Below, piece by piece: positions 8,187-16,562 of a DNA stretch of 24,296 nucleotides (positions are counted from its first letter, which is position 1; each line of letters opens with the position of its first letter). The notes under the pieces are model-generated. The model was not told the origin of the DNA, did no database searches, and was given only the letters and a program-made list of their open reading frames with translations. The translations under genes and the position numbers were made by a program. The stretch covers positions 1 through 24,296 of the forward strand of contig JALLAP010000053.1 in the NCBI GenBank assembly GCA_036939355.1. Direction: 5' to 3'. The stretch comes from Thalassiosira profunda (taxonomy: Eukaryota; Bacillariophyta; Thalassiosirophyceae; Thalassiosirales; Thalassiosiraceae).

Positions 8187-10388
8187 TCACCAATTGTCTT
8201 CGTTCTCAAATGTGTCATCGTTCGGGGCATCGTCTCCGTCAAAGTGATGGCCAAACAATTGCTGGAAAAACGCCTCGTCCTCCTCAAAGTCTTGTTGCAA
8301 GAAGTCGAACGTCAGTCCTCTGAAGAATGACTCGTTCTGCTCCACTCGCAGATACGTTGCCGGACCGATCGTATCGTGCAGTTTCCACCAAACGACGTAG
8401 CAGGGATAATACAATTCGCAGTTGGCATACTCCTGGGCACAGCTGGGCGCGAACGTCTTGGACAGCGAATCGTGAATGCAACAGAACGACGGCTTGCACA
8501 TTTCGTAACATTCGAGAAAGCTGCCCCCACGCTGATACTTGTTGCAAGTTCGTTTGAGGTTGCTCGGTGGGCACGGCAGCGGGGAATCTGGATCGCAGTC
8601 GTTGCAGCCCGCAGGACATTCTGGCGCAGGCTTCTTTGTCGGTTCTTTGGTGGGGGGCGCTTCGGCCTCTGTTGGCGAATACGTTGGTGTGGACGTCTCT
8701 CCATCGTCACGGCCGTTGAATTGCGCGCACAGCTCCGCCGCGAATCCACCAAGGCAGGATGTTCCCCGGGAACAGTCAGCGTCGGAGTCGCATTTGGGTC
8801 CACATTGGACCCGATCCGGATCGTAGCAGTATTTGTCGCCGTTGCCGTCGCAATAGTTGTCCACCAGGGGACCAACGAAACAAGTTTCGTCCGACTCGCA
8901 GTCCGCGTCGGAGATGCATTCCGGCGAGCAAACCGAGGCGGCAGTCTCGAAGTCCTTTCCGCAGTATCCCTCCTCGGGCTCAGCGCACGTCACATCGTAA
9001 AAACACGCTTCGCCTCTCGAACAATCTCCGTCGGAGGCACACTCGTTGGCGCACTGCGAGCTCGCGTCGTCCGCATCCGCCCCACAATATCCATCCGCCT
9101 CAGCGCAGTCCGTAACGCCAGCGAAGCACATTTCGCCCCAAGCGCAGTCCCTGTTCGACGCACACTTGGTAGTGCACTGCGCACTGGCATCCTTGAAATC
9201 CATCCCGCAATAACTTTCCCCAACTATATTGTCTCGCATGACGAAACACGCCTTGCCGGCCTTGGTCTTCCCTGATTTAGCCTTGGCCGACTTACTTCCG
9301 TAGTGCTTCGGATGCATGACCATCACGGCGTGGTGATCGCGGCGATCAGCGTCGACGCTCGCCTCGGAATCACCACTGGAGTGTTTGTGGCCAGGATACG
9401 TCCACGACGGAGGAGGCGCCCACCACGATGGGCTTGTCCAGGACTTCGACGTCTTGGCGCTCTTGCTGTCCTTCTTCGCGGACTTTGACCCGTCGTACGT
9501 AACGTAGTAATATTGTTGCAGCTGACGCCCACTGTCCCTCCTGGTATCGCCGTTCCATCGGCCGCCGAAATTTCGCTCGCCCACATCGTATTTATCCTTG
9601 CTCTCTTCGTCTTCTGATGACTCTTCATCCATTTCGTCTTCTTCCAATACATCATCAGGAGCAGCCGGTGCCATCCAATCGTTGTTGCTGTCTTTCACCC
9701 ACACGATGTGACCCATCTCGTCGACGTCGTAGCACTCTTCAATATACTTGTAGGGATCCTTCCATCCGCCGTGATACCAATCGTCATCTTCTGCGTCGCG
9801 CTCCACGATATGCCCGTCGTGCCACCCGCCGTGCCACGGGCTATATGCAGGTGGTGACGGCGGAGGCGCTGCCCAATCGACAACCACGTAGTGTTTCTGC
9901 TGATCATCTGAGGTCGACGTCTTGGACGATTTGTTCGACTTGGGCGTCTTGCCCGCCTTGCCCCCTCCGTGCCACATCGGCTGGAAACTGCGGCGCATTC
10001 CTACCCCTCGTCCCAGCCTTCGCTCAGGGTACCGTTCTTCAGAGGTGGCTTTGGGAGAGAGCCCGCGCCGGCGGAGGTTGGGCCTCGCGCCGGCATCCCG
10101 CTCGGCCAGCCTCCGCCGCTCGCCCCTCTCCAATGAGTCGATGGCGTCGCGCGCGTCGGCCGACCAGAGGTCGTGCTCACCTATTGTTTGCAGGTCGGAG
10201 GAGATGCGCTGCAGTTCTCGCAGCGTCGAGGGGGGTGCCCCGGCATCCTGGCGAGACTCGACGCGCCCGCTTGCCCCTGCCTCATTGTTCGTCGCATCCG
10301 CACTCAGCATGGTCGAGACGGTGGCGGTCACGAAAGCCGCCCGGGCCACGCGGCGCCTCCGTCGGCCGGCAGGCCGTTCCATCGCCAC
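8187..10388 (-). CDS. Cingulin/silaffin-like secreted protein: Trp/Tyr-rich, lysine clusters, Cys-rich repeats
   Basis: This is a probable biosilica- or cell-wall-associated protein of 733 residues in one exon. The N-terminus has a very basic start and a hydrophobic stretch ending near ADA, compatible with a signal peptide. A propeptide-like region follows with RRL sites at residues 92-94 and 123-125, matching the RxL processing motif of Thalassiosira silaffins. Lysine clusters lie at residues 144-156 (exact KxxK x4), 302-315 and 366-379. Between them are Trp/Gly/His/Tyr-rich stretches (WHGGWHDGH, SWWAPPPSWTYPG) and an acidic region. Three units of about 40 residues (YCGxD...C..C.S..DC..GE.CF) plus a divergent fourth follow, then a PTYSPTEAEAPPTKEPTKKP spacer. 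The C-terminus is Cys-rich with CYVVWWKLHDTIGP and ends acidic. This combination recalls W-type cingulins, but homology is not shown. Confidence 0.8.
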   Translation of the reverse strand: MAMERPAGRRRRRVARAAFVTATVSTMLSADATNNEAGASGRVESRQDAGAPPSTLRELQRISSDLQTIGEHDLWSADARDAIDSLERGERRRLAERDAGARPNLRRRGLSPKATSEERYPERRLGRGVGMRRSFQPMWHGGGKAGKTPKSNKSSKTSTSDDQQKHYVVVDWAAPPPSPPAYSPWHGGWHDGHIVERDAEDDDWYHGGWKDPYKYIEECYDVDEMGHIVWVKDSNNDWMAPAAPDDVLEEDEMDEESSEDEESKDKYDVGERNFGGRWNGDTRRDSGRQLQQYYYVTYDGSKSAKKDSKSAKTSKSWTSPSWWAPPPSWTYPGHKHSSGDSEASVDADRRDHHAVMVMHPKHYGSKSAKAKSGKTKAGKACFVMRDNIVGESYCGMDFKDASAQCTTKCASNRDCAWGEMCFAGVTDCAEADGYCGADADDASSQCANECASDGDCSRGEACFYDVTCAEPEEGYCGKDFETAASVCSPECISDADCESDETCFVGPLVDNYCDGNGDKYCYDPDRVQCGPKCDSDADCSRGTSCLGGFAAELCAQFNGRDDGETSTPTYSPTEAEAPPTKEPTKKPAPECPAGCNDCDPDSPLPCPPSNLKRTCNKYQRGGSFLECYEMCKPSFCCIHDSLSKTFAPSCAQEYANCELYYPCYVVWWKLHDTIGPATYLRVEQNESFFRGLTFDFLQQDFEEDEAFFQQLFGHHFDGDDAPNDDTFENEDNW
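8715..9212 (-). repeat. Four Cys-rich protein repeats (YCG...C..C.S..DC..GE.CF)
   Basis: Units begin with YC at 9212, 9089, 8966 and 8855 on the minus strand and are 41, 41, 37 and roughly 45 residues long. The first three share YCG, Ala-Ser before a Cys, C-x3-C, SxxDC and a CF pair. The fourth is divergent (YCDGNGDKYC). The even spacing suggests internal duplication of a small disulfide-bonded module. Confidence 0.75.
9252..9293 (-). other. Lysine cluster 3 of the cingulin-like protein
   Basis: The encoded KSAKAKSGKTKAGK alternates KxxK pairs joined by single residues. It lies directly before the first Cys-rich repeat, at residues 366-379. The same KSAK core recurs in cluster 2. Confidence 0.7.
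9444..9485 (-). other. Lysine cluster 2 of the cingulin-like protein
   Basis: The encoded KSAKKDSKSAKTSK sits at residues 302-315, between a Tyr-rich stretch (QQYYYVTYDGS) and a Trp-rich stretch. It has six lysines, mostly spaced KxxK, with a serine-rich filling that could be phosphorylated. Confidence 0.7.
9921..9959 (-). other. Lysine cluster 1 of the cingulin-like protein (exact pentalysine pattern)
   Basis: The encoded KAGKTPKSNKSSK, residues 144-156, is an exact K(xxK)4 pattern. It starts 19 residues after the second RRL site (residues 123-125), so cleavage there would leave it near a new N-terminus. Confidence 0.75.
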
Positions 10389-10726
10389 GCTGTGTGTGTT
10401 GCAAGGGTATCCTACTCTCGAGTCGGTATCCAGTAGATTTCCACTGAAGAAGAATTAGAGCCCCAGGCAGGCAAGCCTTTCACTCAATGGGCCGAAGGCG
10501 TATGTCGCCTTCTTCGACGATAGCTGGATGTGTGAACATGAGCGCGTCCGAATGCCGCGGGCGGTGCGTGAACCCTCTCTGAAATTTTGCCTTCCAAGTT
10601 GCCAACGCTCTCACAAAATAGTCACCTGGGTAGAAATTCTACATGGGAATTACTAGGTAAGTACTTGATGGCTCCTCTCTCTTTGTTGTTTGAAAGGCCG
10701 ACAGCCTCCTTGTTTCGACTGGGACG
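10389..10726. promoter_or_regulatory. Divergent intergenic region with a small hairpin
   Basis: These 338 bases separate the cingulin-like gene (-) from a small membrane-protein gene (+). A GAAGGCG/CGCCTTC hairpin with a 5-base loop lies at 10494-10512. A splice-donor-like AGGTAAGT occurs near 10653, but I find no convincing upstream exon. No other gene is visible. Confidence 0.4.
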
Positions 10727-11146
10727 ATGGCGTCCCCTCGAAGCGGCGGTCCCATACTGCTAGCGTTGTTTTGCCTGGCATGGTCTTCGAACGCCCTTGT
10801 TGCCCGTCGTTGCAACGCTCACACCCAGCTGACATCGCCTGCAGCGCCAAGATCGCAGATAGACGTTGCCCTCCGGCGAGCACGCAATTACGATGAGAGG
10901 ATACCCTTCACTCTCTACGCCAAGGACGACGACGGCGATGCCAAACAAAAGGAATACTCAGGGGTGGTGTAGGATGGGTCGCCCCTCGGGCTAGCGATAG
11001 TAATGCTGGGATCGCTGATCTTGGTCAACGGGGACGACGCCCTCACGGAGCCGGGGTCTCCGGCCGTGTTCGCGCTATTTGCCACGGCGTCGATTGCGGC
11101 GGGGTTGGCGAGGCTCTATCGATATTTGCGGGATAAAAGCGAATAG
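10727..11146 (+). pseudogene. Small two-helix membrane protein interrupted by an in-frame TAG
   Basis: No family recognised. The frame from ATG 10727 encodes a signal-peptide-like start (ILLALFCLAWSSNALVARR) and a soluble stretch ending KEYSGVV, then hits TAG at 10970-10972. The same frame then stays open for another 57 codons to TAG 11144-11146. That part encodes DGSPLGLAIVMLGSLILV, a short polar loop and PAVFALFATASIAAGLARLYRYL, which look like two membrane helices with a basic end. The whole frame without the stop would give about 139 residues. The coding-like character on both sides suggests one gene broken by a recent nonsense change, a base error, or readthrough. If the TAG is real, the product is an 81-residue secreted or plastid peptide. 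The signal followed by Leu-Val-Ala might be a plastid presequence, but this is weak. Confidence 0.5.
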
Positions 11147-11217
11147 CTGTCAACGACAGTTACTCTGTACAGAGAACAAGATTACTTGCTGTCGACATCT
11201 ATTAAAGCTTGGCCTTT

Positions 11218-12755
11218 TTACATGGCCTTCCCTTCCTCCTCTTTCTTTTTTGCCAGCCGTATTCTGCGCAGCAGGTGGTTCCTCCTCTGGTACAGCTTGA
11301 TGCCGTCCGAGTCCACCACGTCGCCAACCTTGCCCCCGGGCGCATCAAGATCCGGAAAGACAAAGCCGCCGGCCACCAATGCAGCCACCAGGGTCAGGCT
11401 GGGGTCATCTTTCTTCGCTTCCATTGCCCTCTCCATGCGTGGATCCCCCGGGCGACCGCGGCCTTTCTTTGCAGATTTAGGCTGTCCCTTGCTGCTCTTC
11501 TTTTGCGGAGCTGGTTTCTTTTGAGTGGTAGTTTTTGTTACGTCTCCCTCGGGTTGCGACGGAACCTTTGTTGCACTTGCACACGAATTTGGTACCAATT
11601 GATCGTTTGTTGGCCCTGCTGACTCCGCTTGGCACTCCGTTTTGCACTGTTGCAGAGCCAGTATTTTGTTCACTTCGTCACTGCTCCAAGCGGGGGGAGA
11701 GGGTGTGACTTCGCCTTCACGCACAAGTGGCGACGCCTTCCCGCCATCTTCGTCCGAACCGCGAGCGCCCCCCTCGATGGCCAGCCTTTCTTTTACAAAT
11801 GCCTCGGCACAAAATTGGAGCGTCCCGCCCAATTCCTTCGGTACGCATTCTCTGGACAACCCGTGCTGCGACAGCGCCTCCAACACAAACTCGTCAGAGC
11901 CGTCGAGCGTCATGAACGAATTCCGAGCGCTCACGGGCAGGACCGCCTTTATTGCGTTCGCCACCTTGGTAAACATTTGGGAGCCGGCGTGACAGACGAT
12001 GTTAACGTTCCATTGGATTTGAAAGGCCCTTTCGACGGATGTCATCTGACCAACCAAGAACTTCGGGTCAAAGTCGCCGATATGACTGTCCCGCGTATTG
12101 GCTAGGATTATAACCTCTTTGTGGTTGTTCTCCGTCGCGATGTGCAGCAGATACCACCAGACTTTCAGTTTCTCGTCTGCCTCGACGAACCCCTTTCGAT
12201 ATCCAAGGCAGTTGCTGTAGAGAATGGCCCGGCCTGCCCTGTCGGGCTCGGGCAACAGCGACAAAAAGCCATTCTTCACGGCCTCCACGGAATCCTTCAT
12301 GGCCCCGCGGAGGGTCAATGGCAGGGCGTAGTGATCGGGCCCGAACACCCGTCGCCTCAGTTCCCAGTATCGCAGGAGCCTGGTCAGCGCATTCTGCAAG
12401 TTGCAAATTTGCGTGCACATGATTGGTGTGAGCGCGAGGGGAGATATGTGCATAAATTATTAATCCAAATCACAGCTGCCTCCGACAATAAACAACTCAC
12501 CTCGACATTATAATCCTCCGTCCGAAGAAAACCCAGCAAATGCTCGTCGTCGGCCAATTCCGCCCGGACCCGCTGGACGTGCACGAGCCAGGATTTTTCC
12601 TCGTGGGGTTTGGTGGCCAGCGCCTCCTTCAGGGCGCCCAGTGCGCGGGCTTCGTCGGCGGCCGAGGAGGCGCGGAACCGCTTCTTGGGCGGCGAGGAGG
12701 CGGCGCGGGGCGGGGCCCGCGCCTCGCCGGGGCGGGCGAAGGGGAAGCTGGACAT
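11218..12755 (-). CDS. CRAL-TRIO (Sec14-like) lipid-binding protein with basic C-terminal tail
   Basis: This is a probable phosphoinositide or lipid-transfer protein. There are two exons, 12501-12755 and 11218-12393, with a 107-bp phase-0 intron (GTGAGT...CTTGCAG), encoding 476 residues. Splicing joins LLGFLRTEDYNVE to NALTRLLRYWELRRRVFG, a typical CRAL-TRIO N-terminal helix pair, which supports both the intron and the ATG at 12755. The lipid-binding domain follows (DRAGRAILYSNCLGY, a long helix-strand core, then LSQHGLSRECVPKELGG). The last 150 or so residues are unusual: an acidic-to-polar linker, a Lys/Pro-rich patch with an AT-hook-like GRGRPGD near residue 395, and a conserved-looking end (LVAALVAGGFVFPDLD ... 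YQRRNHLLRRIRLAKKK). I recall similar ends in other diatom proteins, but this is unchecked. Confidence 0.85.
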
Positions 12756-13143
12756 GGCGAGGGGCCGTGGGGTTTGGGGTGTGCCGGTGCGGTGCGCGGC
12801 GACGGGGATTTGGTTTTTTCCGGGACTTTCAACCGCTACGATATCACGTGACACGACGTGACGAAGAAGAAGAGGAAGCAAAGACGTCAAGGCAAGAGGG
12901 GAGCTAAGCAGCATGGTAGATAAAGGGAGGGACATCATCAACTGAAGCACATGCGCTCCCTCTGGAATGCATTCAATAAGATGTGCCAGTATTCCTCCCA
13001 CTTTCGTTTTTCTCTCCTTGTCACACTTCAATCGTAAGATCCAGACACCGCATCTGGCAAGCAAAACACAGGTCCTCATTCTTCTTCCCTCATATACTTC
13101 CATTTAAGGTTACACGTCTATCATCTCATACGACGAAACAAAT
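12756..13143. promoter_or_regulatory. Upstream region of the CRAL-TRIO gene and 3' end of bS21
   Basis: These 388 bases hold the promoter of the minus-strand CRAL-TRIO gene and the 3' flank of the bS21 gene. A perfect 8-base palindrome TCACGTGA (E-box/G-box core CACGTG) lies at 12844-12851, about 90 bp upstream of the start codon. It is followed closely by GACGTGACG. No coding region is supported. Confidence 0.45.
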
Positions 13144-14089
13144 TTAAGTGCGCTGCTGCCGCATCCGACGGGCCTGCATCCGCTCCATCCGCTTGCGGAA
13201 CCGGGCCTGGACGATCTTCCGCTTCTTCCGCTCCTGGCTGTTCTCGAAGTACCGCTTGTAGCGGAGGTCCATGAGGTGGCCCGACTTGTTCACCTCGCGC
13301 TTGAAGCGACGGAGGGCCGACTCGATGGGCTCGCCTTCGCCGACCTCCACCTTGATTTTGACGGGGAGGGCAGTGGCTGTTGGGATTGGGTTGGAAGAGA
13401 AGAGTGAGATACATGTATTGTAGTTGAAGATGCAGAAAGATTGCCCCGTCGAGAACGATAAACAGAAGCCCTGATCCGTCCAACTTGGACAACGTCTTCA
13501 CCCCACGAAAAGCCGTCTATCAGATGCCATTCCTCCGCGCCGCAATTCCAGCCCTCCCTTCCCCCCTGGAATAGACTCATCGAATCCAGTGCTGGAACGG
13601 ACCACCCTGTGCCGGGGCCGGTTAGCCCTCTGATAACATCTATACGCTCGACTCAAGAGAGTATCGAGGGTGGTAAATACCCACTAATGAAATCAATATC
13701 GCCGACAGCGTCATGAATTGAGAGGCGCCGGAAGGGGGGCCCTCAAGCCGACCTTCTCACAGGGGCATCCTAGACTCGTGTGGTCTCTCTCGGAACCCCA
13801 GATGATACGTCCAGCCGAGCGCACCCCCCACGGCAATGAGCTTGCAATTTTCGCACGATATACCGTGCCCGGCGCATCGGTGACATCGTGCCGATCGTCG
13901 CCTCCCATCCCTTCACTTGGCACACGGCTGCCGGCGCCAGCACCGAGCCGCCGCTGCCGTTGCAAGCCAGTCAAAATTACATACATCTCCACCCAACTTA
14001 CCACTGCGCGCCAACGGAGTGGAGGCGGGGACGAAGGCCGTGGCCACGGCCGCGAGGACGGCGACGACGAGGAGGGTGAGGCGGGCCAT
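13144..14089 (-). CDS. Plastid small-subunit ribosomal protein bS21
   Basis: This is a component of the bacterial-type 30S subunit. There are two exons, 14002-14089 and 13144-13376, encoding 106 residues. Exon 1 encodes a signal peptide and diatom plastid motif ([21 protein letters not shown], Phe19 in the ASAF-equivalent position) and a short transit segment ending PLARS. Exon 2 continues with [20 protein letters not shown] and the family core [12 protein letters not shown], then [14 protein letters not shown] and an Arg-rich tail. The phase-1 junction (G then CC) restores a clean frame. The intron of 625 bp (GTAAGT...CCCAACAG) is six times longer than its neighbours. The first exon lies 143 bp from the divergent glyoxalase start. 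Targeting favours the plastid over the mitochondrion. Exon 1 is linked by phase, targeting and position, not by transcripts. Confidence 0.82.
13377..14001 (-). other. Unusually long (625-bp) intron of the bS21 gene
   Basis: The donor is GTAAGTTGGG and the acceptor is CCCAACAG. All other introns I could define here are 66-110 bp. I looked for an internal exon, tRNA boxes and snRNA or snoRNA signatures on both strands and recognised none. An imperfect CTCGA/TCGAG hairpin lies near 13648-13668. Frames across it (for example 13711-14496 on the minus strand) translate to low-complexity sequence. Confidence 0.6.
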
Positions 14090-14232
14090 GGTTGCGCTTG
14101 TTTTGGCCTTGCTTTTTGATGGTGCGGCTTGCTTTTAGCGAGGCTGACGCACGGAGCGGCGATAAAGTCCCGTGTAACAGTCGCGCCAATTGAGTCGCAA
14201 AAGTTGCAACACCCCAAAGCAGAGACGAAAAA
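14090..14232. promoter_or_regulatory. Bidirectional promoter, bS21 / glyoxalase I
   Basis: Only 143 bp separate the start codons of two divergent genes whose products both carry plastid presequences. The segment includes TGACGC near 14145, one of the CO2/cAMP-responsive element variants described in diatoms. This single hexamer is weak evidence. No TATA box is obvious. Confidence 0.5.
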
Positions 14233-15021
14233 ATGAAGATCCCCGCCGCCCTCGCCCTGGTAGCCTCCGCCTCCGCGTTCACCGCCCGCGTTCCCCGATC
14301 GACCATCGGTCCACGCAGTAGCCGCACGCAACTCAGAATGGCGGAGGGGCAGCTCGACGTCTCGTCTTACATGTCGCCCGGTGCTCCTCCCGCGGGCACC
14401 GAGGACTTCATTATGCAGCAGACGATGGTGCGGGTGAAGGACCCGAAGAAGAGCTTGGACTTTTACTGCAACGTGTTGGGCTTCAAGCTCATTCACTATT
14501 CGGAGTTTCCTGAATGGAAGTTCAACGTCTATTTTGTCGCCCCCGCGTCAACGGTGGCATCGACGCCAGAAGGACGATGGACCCACTGCATGCGAACGCC
14601 GGGATGCATCGAATTGACGTACAACTACGGGAGCGAATCCGAGGAGGGCAACGTTTATAATACCGGGAACGCTGACACCACCGGAACGCAGGACGGGGAG
14701 AAAGTCCGTGGGGGCTTCGGGCACATCGGCATCACGGTGCCAAACGTGTACAAAGCGTGTGAGCGCTTCCACAGCCTTGGGGTGGAGTTCCACAAATCGC
14801 CGAACGCGGGAGGAATGAAGGTGTGTCGATATTGCAAATGTCTCATGTCCTGCACATCTTGTGCACTCTAACCCTCTGAATTGAAGGGGCTGGCGTTCAT
14901 CAAAGATCCGGACGGGTATTTGGTGGAAGTTTTGCCGCAGGGTCCGATGGTGGCCGAGCCGGTGGACTGTTTGGGCGTGGCGGCCGAGGGCGGAGAAGGA
15001 TATCAGGACAATAGCAAATAG
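14233..15021 (+). CDS. Plastid-targeted glyoxalase I (lactoylglutathione lyase)
   Basis: This enzyme converts the methylglyoxal-glutathione hemithioacetal to S-lactoylglutathione, detoxifying a by-product of triose phosphates. There are two exons, 14233-14820 and 14887-15021, with a 66-bp phase-0 intron (GTGTGT...TTGAAG), encoding 240 residues. The start MKIPAALALVASASAFTARVP is a signal peptide with a textbook ASAF plastid motif. The catalytic domain is of the eukaryotic long type, with QQTMVRVKDPKKSLDFY near the front. Metal ligands are all visible by alignment with the human enzyme: Gln63, Glu127 (GCIELTY), His164 (GFGHIGI) and Glu210 (DPDGYLVEVL), the last encoded in exon 2. It is divergent from bS21 and convergent with the tRNA hydroxylase, whose stop codon lies 23 bp away. 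Confidence 0.93.
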
Positions 15022-15044
15022 ATGGTCGAAAGCAGAGGACCTCA

Positions 15045-16483
15045 TTAGCTCGGGTTGCCATCATCTCCCGCATCTCGAAACAATGGCCGCCCGTCTCTGG
15101 CACAAATCTCCACCTGCCTTTCTCTTTGAGCAAACCGCTCGAGGGACTCTCGGGTTGTTGTTGCGTGGCATCGCGGGCAGGTCAGCCCCGGCAGATAAAG
15201 TTTCTTTGTTTTGCCATCGTATTGCAATGGAGGAATGTTCGGCATTCCATTTGTCAGCTCTTGGTGCCGTTGCCTCTCTTTAATGGTGACTTGGCTATCA
15301 GTGCAATCTGTGTCATTGGAAGGAAGGAGTAATCGGCGGTCCATTGGCCCTCGACAACCGTGGCACGAAACGTACTTCTCCGACGGTCGCAGCCCCTCCG
15401 TCACGGCGACGCGCTTGTCGAACACCATGCACTCTCCGTGGAACGTCGATGTCCCTTGCTCCGGCCCTCCCTCTTCTTTTCTTCGGGAGACGTCGTCCAA
15501 GTAAGTCAATATCCCGCCCTCCAAATGGTAGATGGGCAAATTGCTGGGAAACAACCCCGATTGCAAAGCGTACGAGGTGGCCTTCTCGCACCGTATGCCA
15601 CCGGTGCAGAACATTGCAATTCCTTTTGGAGCGGGTTTCTTCGTCGTGCAATCAGTTTCGTCGTTCCACTCGTACTCCCTTGTCAGCCTCTCCAAATATT
15701 CGGGAAATTCACTGAAGCTCTTCGTCCTGGGATCCACCGCGCCCTCGAACGTGCCAATGTCTACCTCGTACGCGTTGCGCGCATCGATGACCACCACGTC
15801 CGGATCGCGGCACATCTCGTCCCATTGGGTTGGGTTGAGATACTTTCCTTTGGTGGCCAATGGATCCGCGAGCCGGTTGGATTCGTGCCTCCGCTCATCA
15901 TTGTGCTGCGGCATGCGATCGACAAGCGGCCGTCCCAGGCCGAGCGTCACGATTTCCGCTTTGATCTTCACCTTGAGCCTGCTAAATGCTTGCTGCCCGT
16001 TCTCCTCTTCGTTCCAAACGCTGCTGCGCGTCCGCAATTCCGGCCCGCCGAAGAGGGGGTTCGTTTGCAGGTAGTGGGCCACCGGATCGGCATCGCTCGC
16101 CGAGGGAAGGGGGTAGCAAATCGTCCCATTAATTCCCTCGGGGGCGAGCAACAGCGTTCCCTTGGCATGATGCTTTCGCAGCGTCGCCAGCAGTTCGGAT
16201 TGCAAGGCGCGCAGCGTGGGGTGTTGCTCGGGACGGCGGCGAGGAGGGCGGCTTCGTCCCACTTCGGTGCATCGTCGGTGGCGGTGTCTCCCTCGCATCC
16301 ATCAATGTCGACCGCGTCGGGAGTAACGAGGGGCACGAAGCGGTAGAGGGCGAGGATGCAGTATCCTCTTCCCGCGGGCGGAGGGTTCTCCGCGGAGGCG
16401 GCGGCGGTCGCCATGGGTGCAGCACCAGCACTGGACCCTATTTCTGATTCGGCAGAGCTGTCCGGAAGCTTCTGGGAAGCCAT
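15045..16483 (-). CDS. trhO: tRNA uridine hydroxylase TrhO (YceA-type rhodanese), frameshifted
   Basis: TrhO family enzymes add oxygen to uridine 34 of tRNA to form 5-hydroxyuridine. The N-terminal part (ATG 16483) reads GYCILALYRFVPLV, the conserved family start. The rest lies in a different frame, continuing with LQSELLATLRKHHAKGTLLLAPEGINGT, a rhodanese domain (VVVIDARNAYEVDIGTFEGA, catalytic loop CTGGIRCEK) and YHLEGGI ... MVFDKRV ... CHGC and CPRC cysteine pairs. The two frames overlap from 16298 to 15968, and the switch is best placed near 16235-16250, consistent with one missing base (or two extra). I see no plausible donor/acceptor pair that would make this an intron. The cause may be an indel error, a real mutation, or recoding. 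The N-terminus shows no clear targeting peptide. Confidence 0.78.
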
Positions 16484-16562
16484 TTTTCAAGTGACGTCAA
16501 GCAAGCCATCACCCCTCATCCTCATCACCCATCACAGCAAAGTAAGGCGCCAACAAACGACC
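16484..16562. promoter_or_regulatory. 79-bp bidirectional promoter with a perfect CRE (TGACGTCA)
   Basis: The start codons of the TrhO gene (-) and the MFS transporter gene (+) are only 79 bp apart. An exact palindromic cAMP response element TGACGTCA lies at 16492-16499, nine bases from the TrhO ATG. TGACGT/ACGTCA elements bound by bZIP factors mediate CO2/cAMP responses in diatoms, so shared regulation is possible. The site is seen; its function is inferred. Confidence 0.55.

Noticed and set aside
10946..11013. A micro-intron removing the TAG at 10970
   Set aside because: The only GT...AG pairs near the stop give introns of about 28-34 bp whose lengths are not multiples of three, far below the 66-bp minimum seen here.
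13711..14496. 261-codon minus-strand frame spanning the bS21 intron and glyoxalase start
   Set aside because: It crosses both exon 1 of bS21 and the glyoxalase start in another frame. The translation is low-complexity and matches nothing.
16232..16330. A short intron explaining the TrhO frame change
   Set aside because: No GTGAG/GTAAG/GTGTG-type donor is present in the N-terminal frame, and candidate GT-AG pairs are too short or give the wrong phase.
15360..16346. Plus-strand frame opposite the TrhO gene
   Set aside because: Antisense shadow of the rhodanese coding sequence, with no family features.
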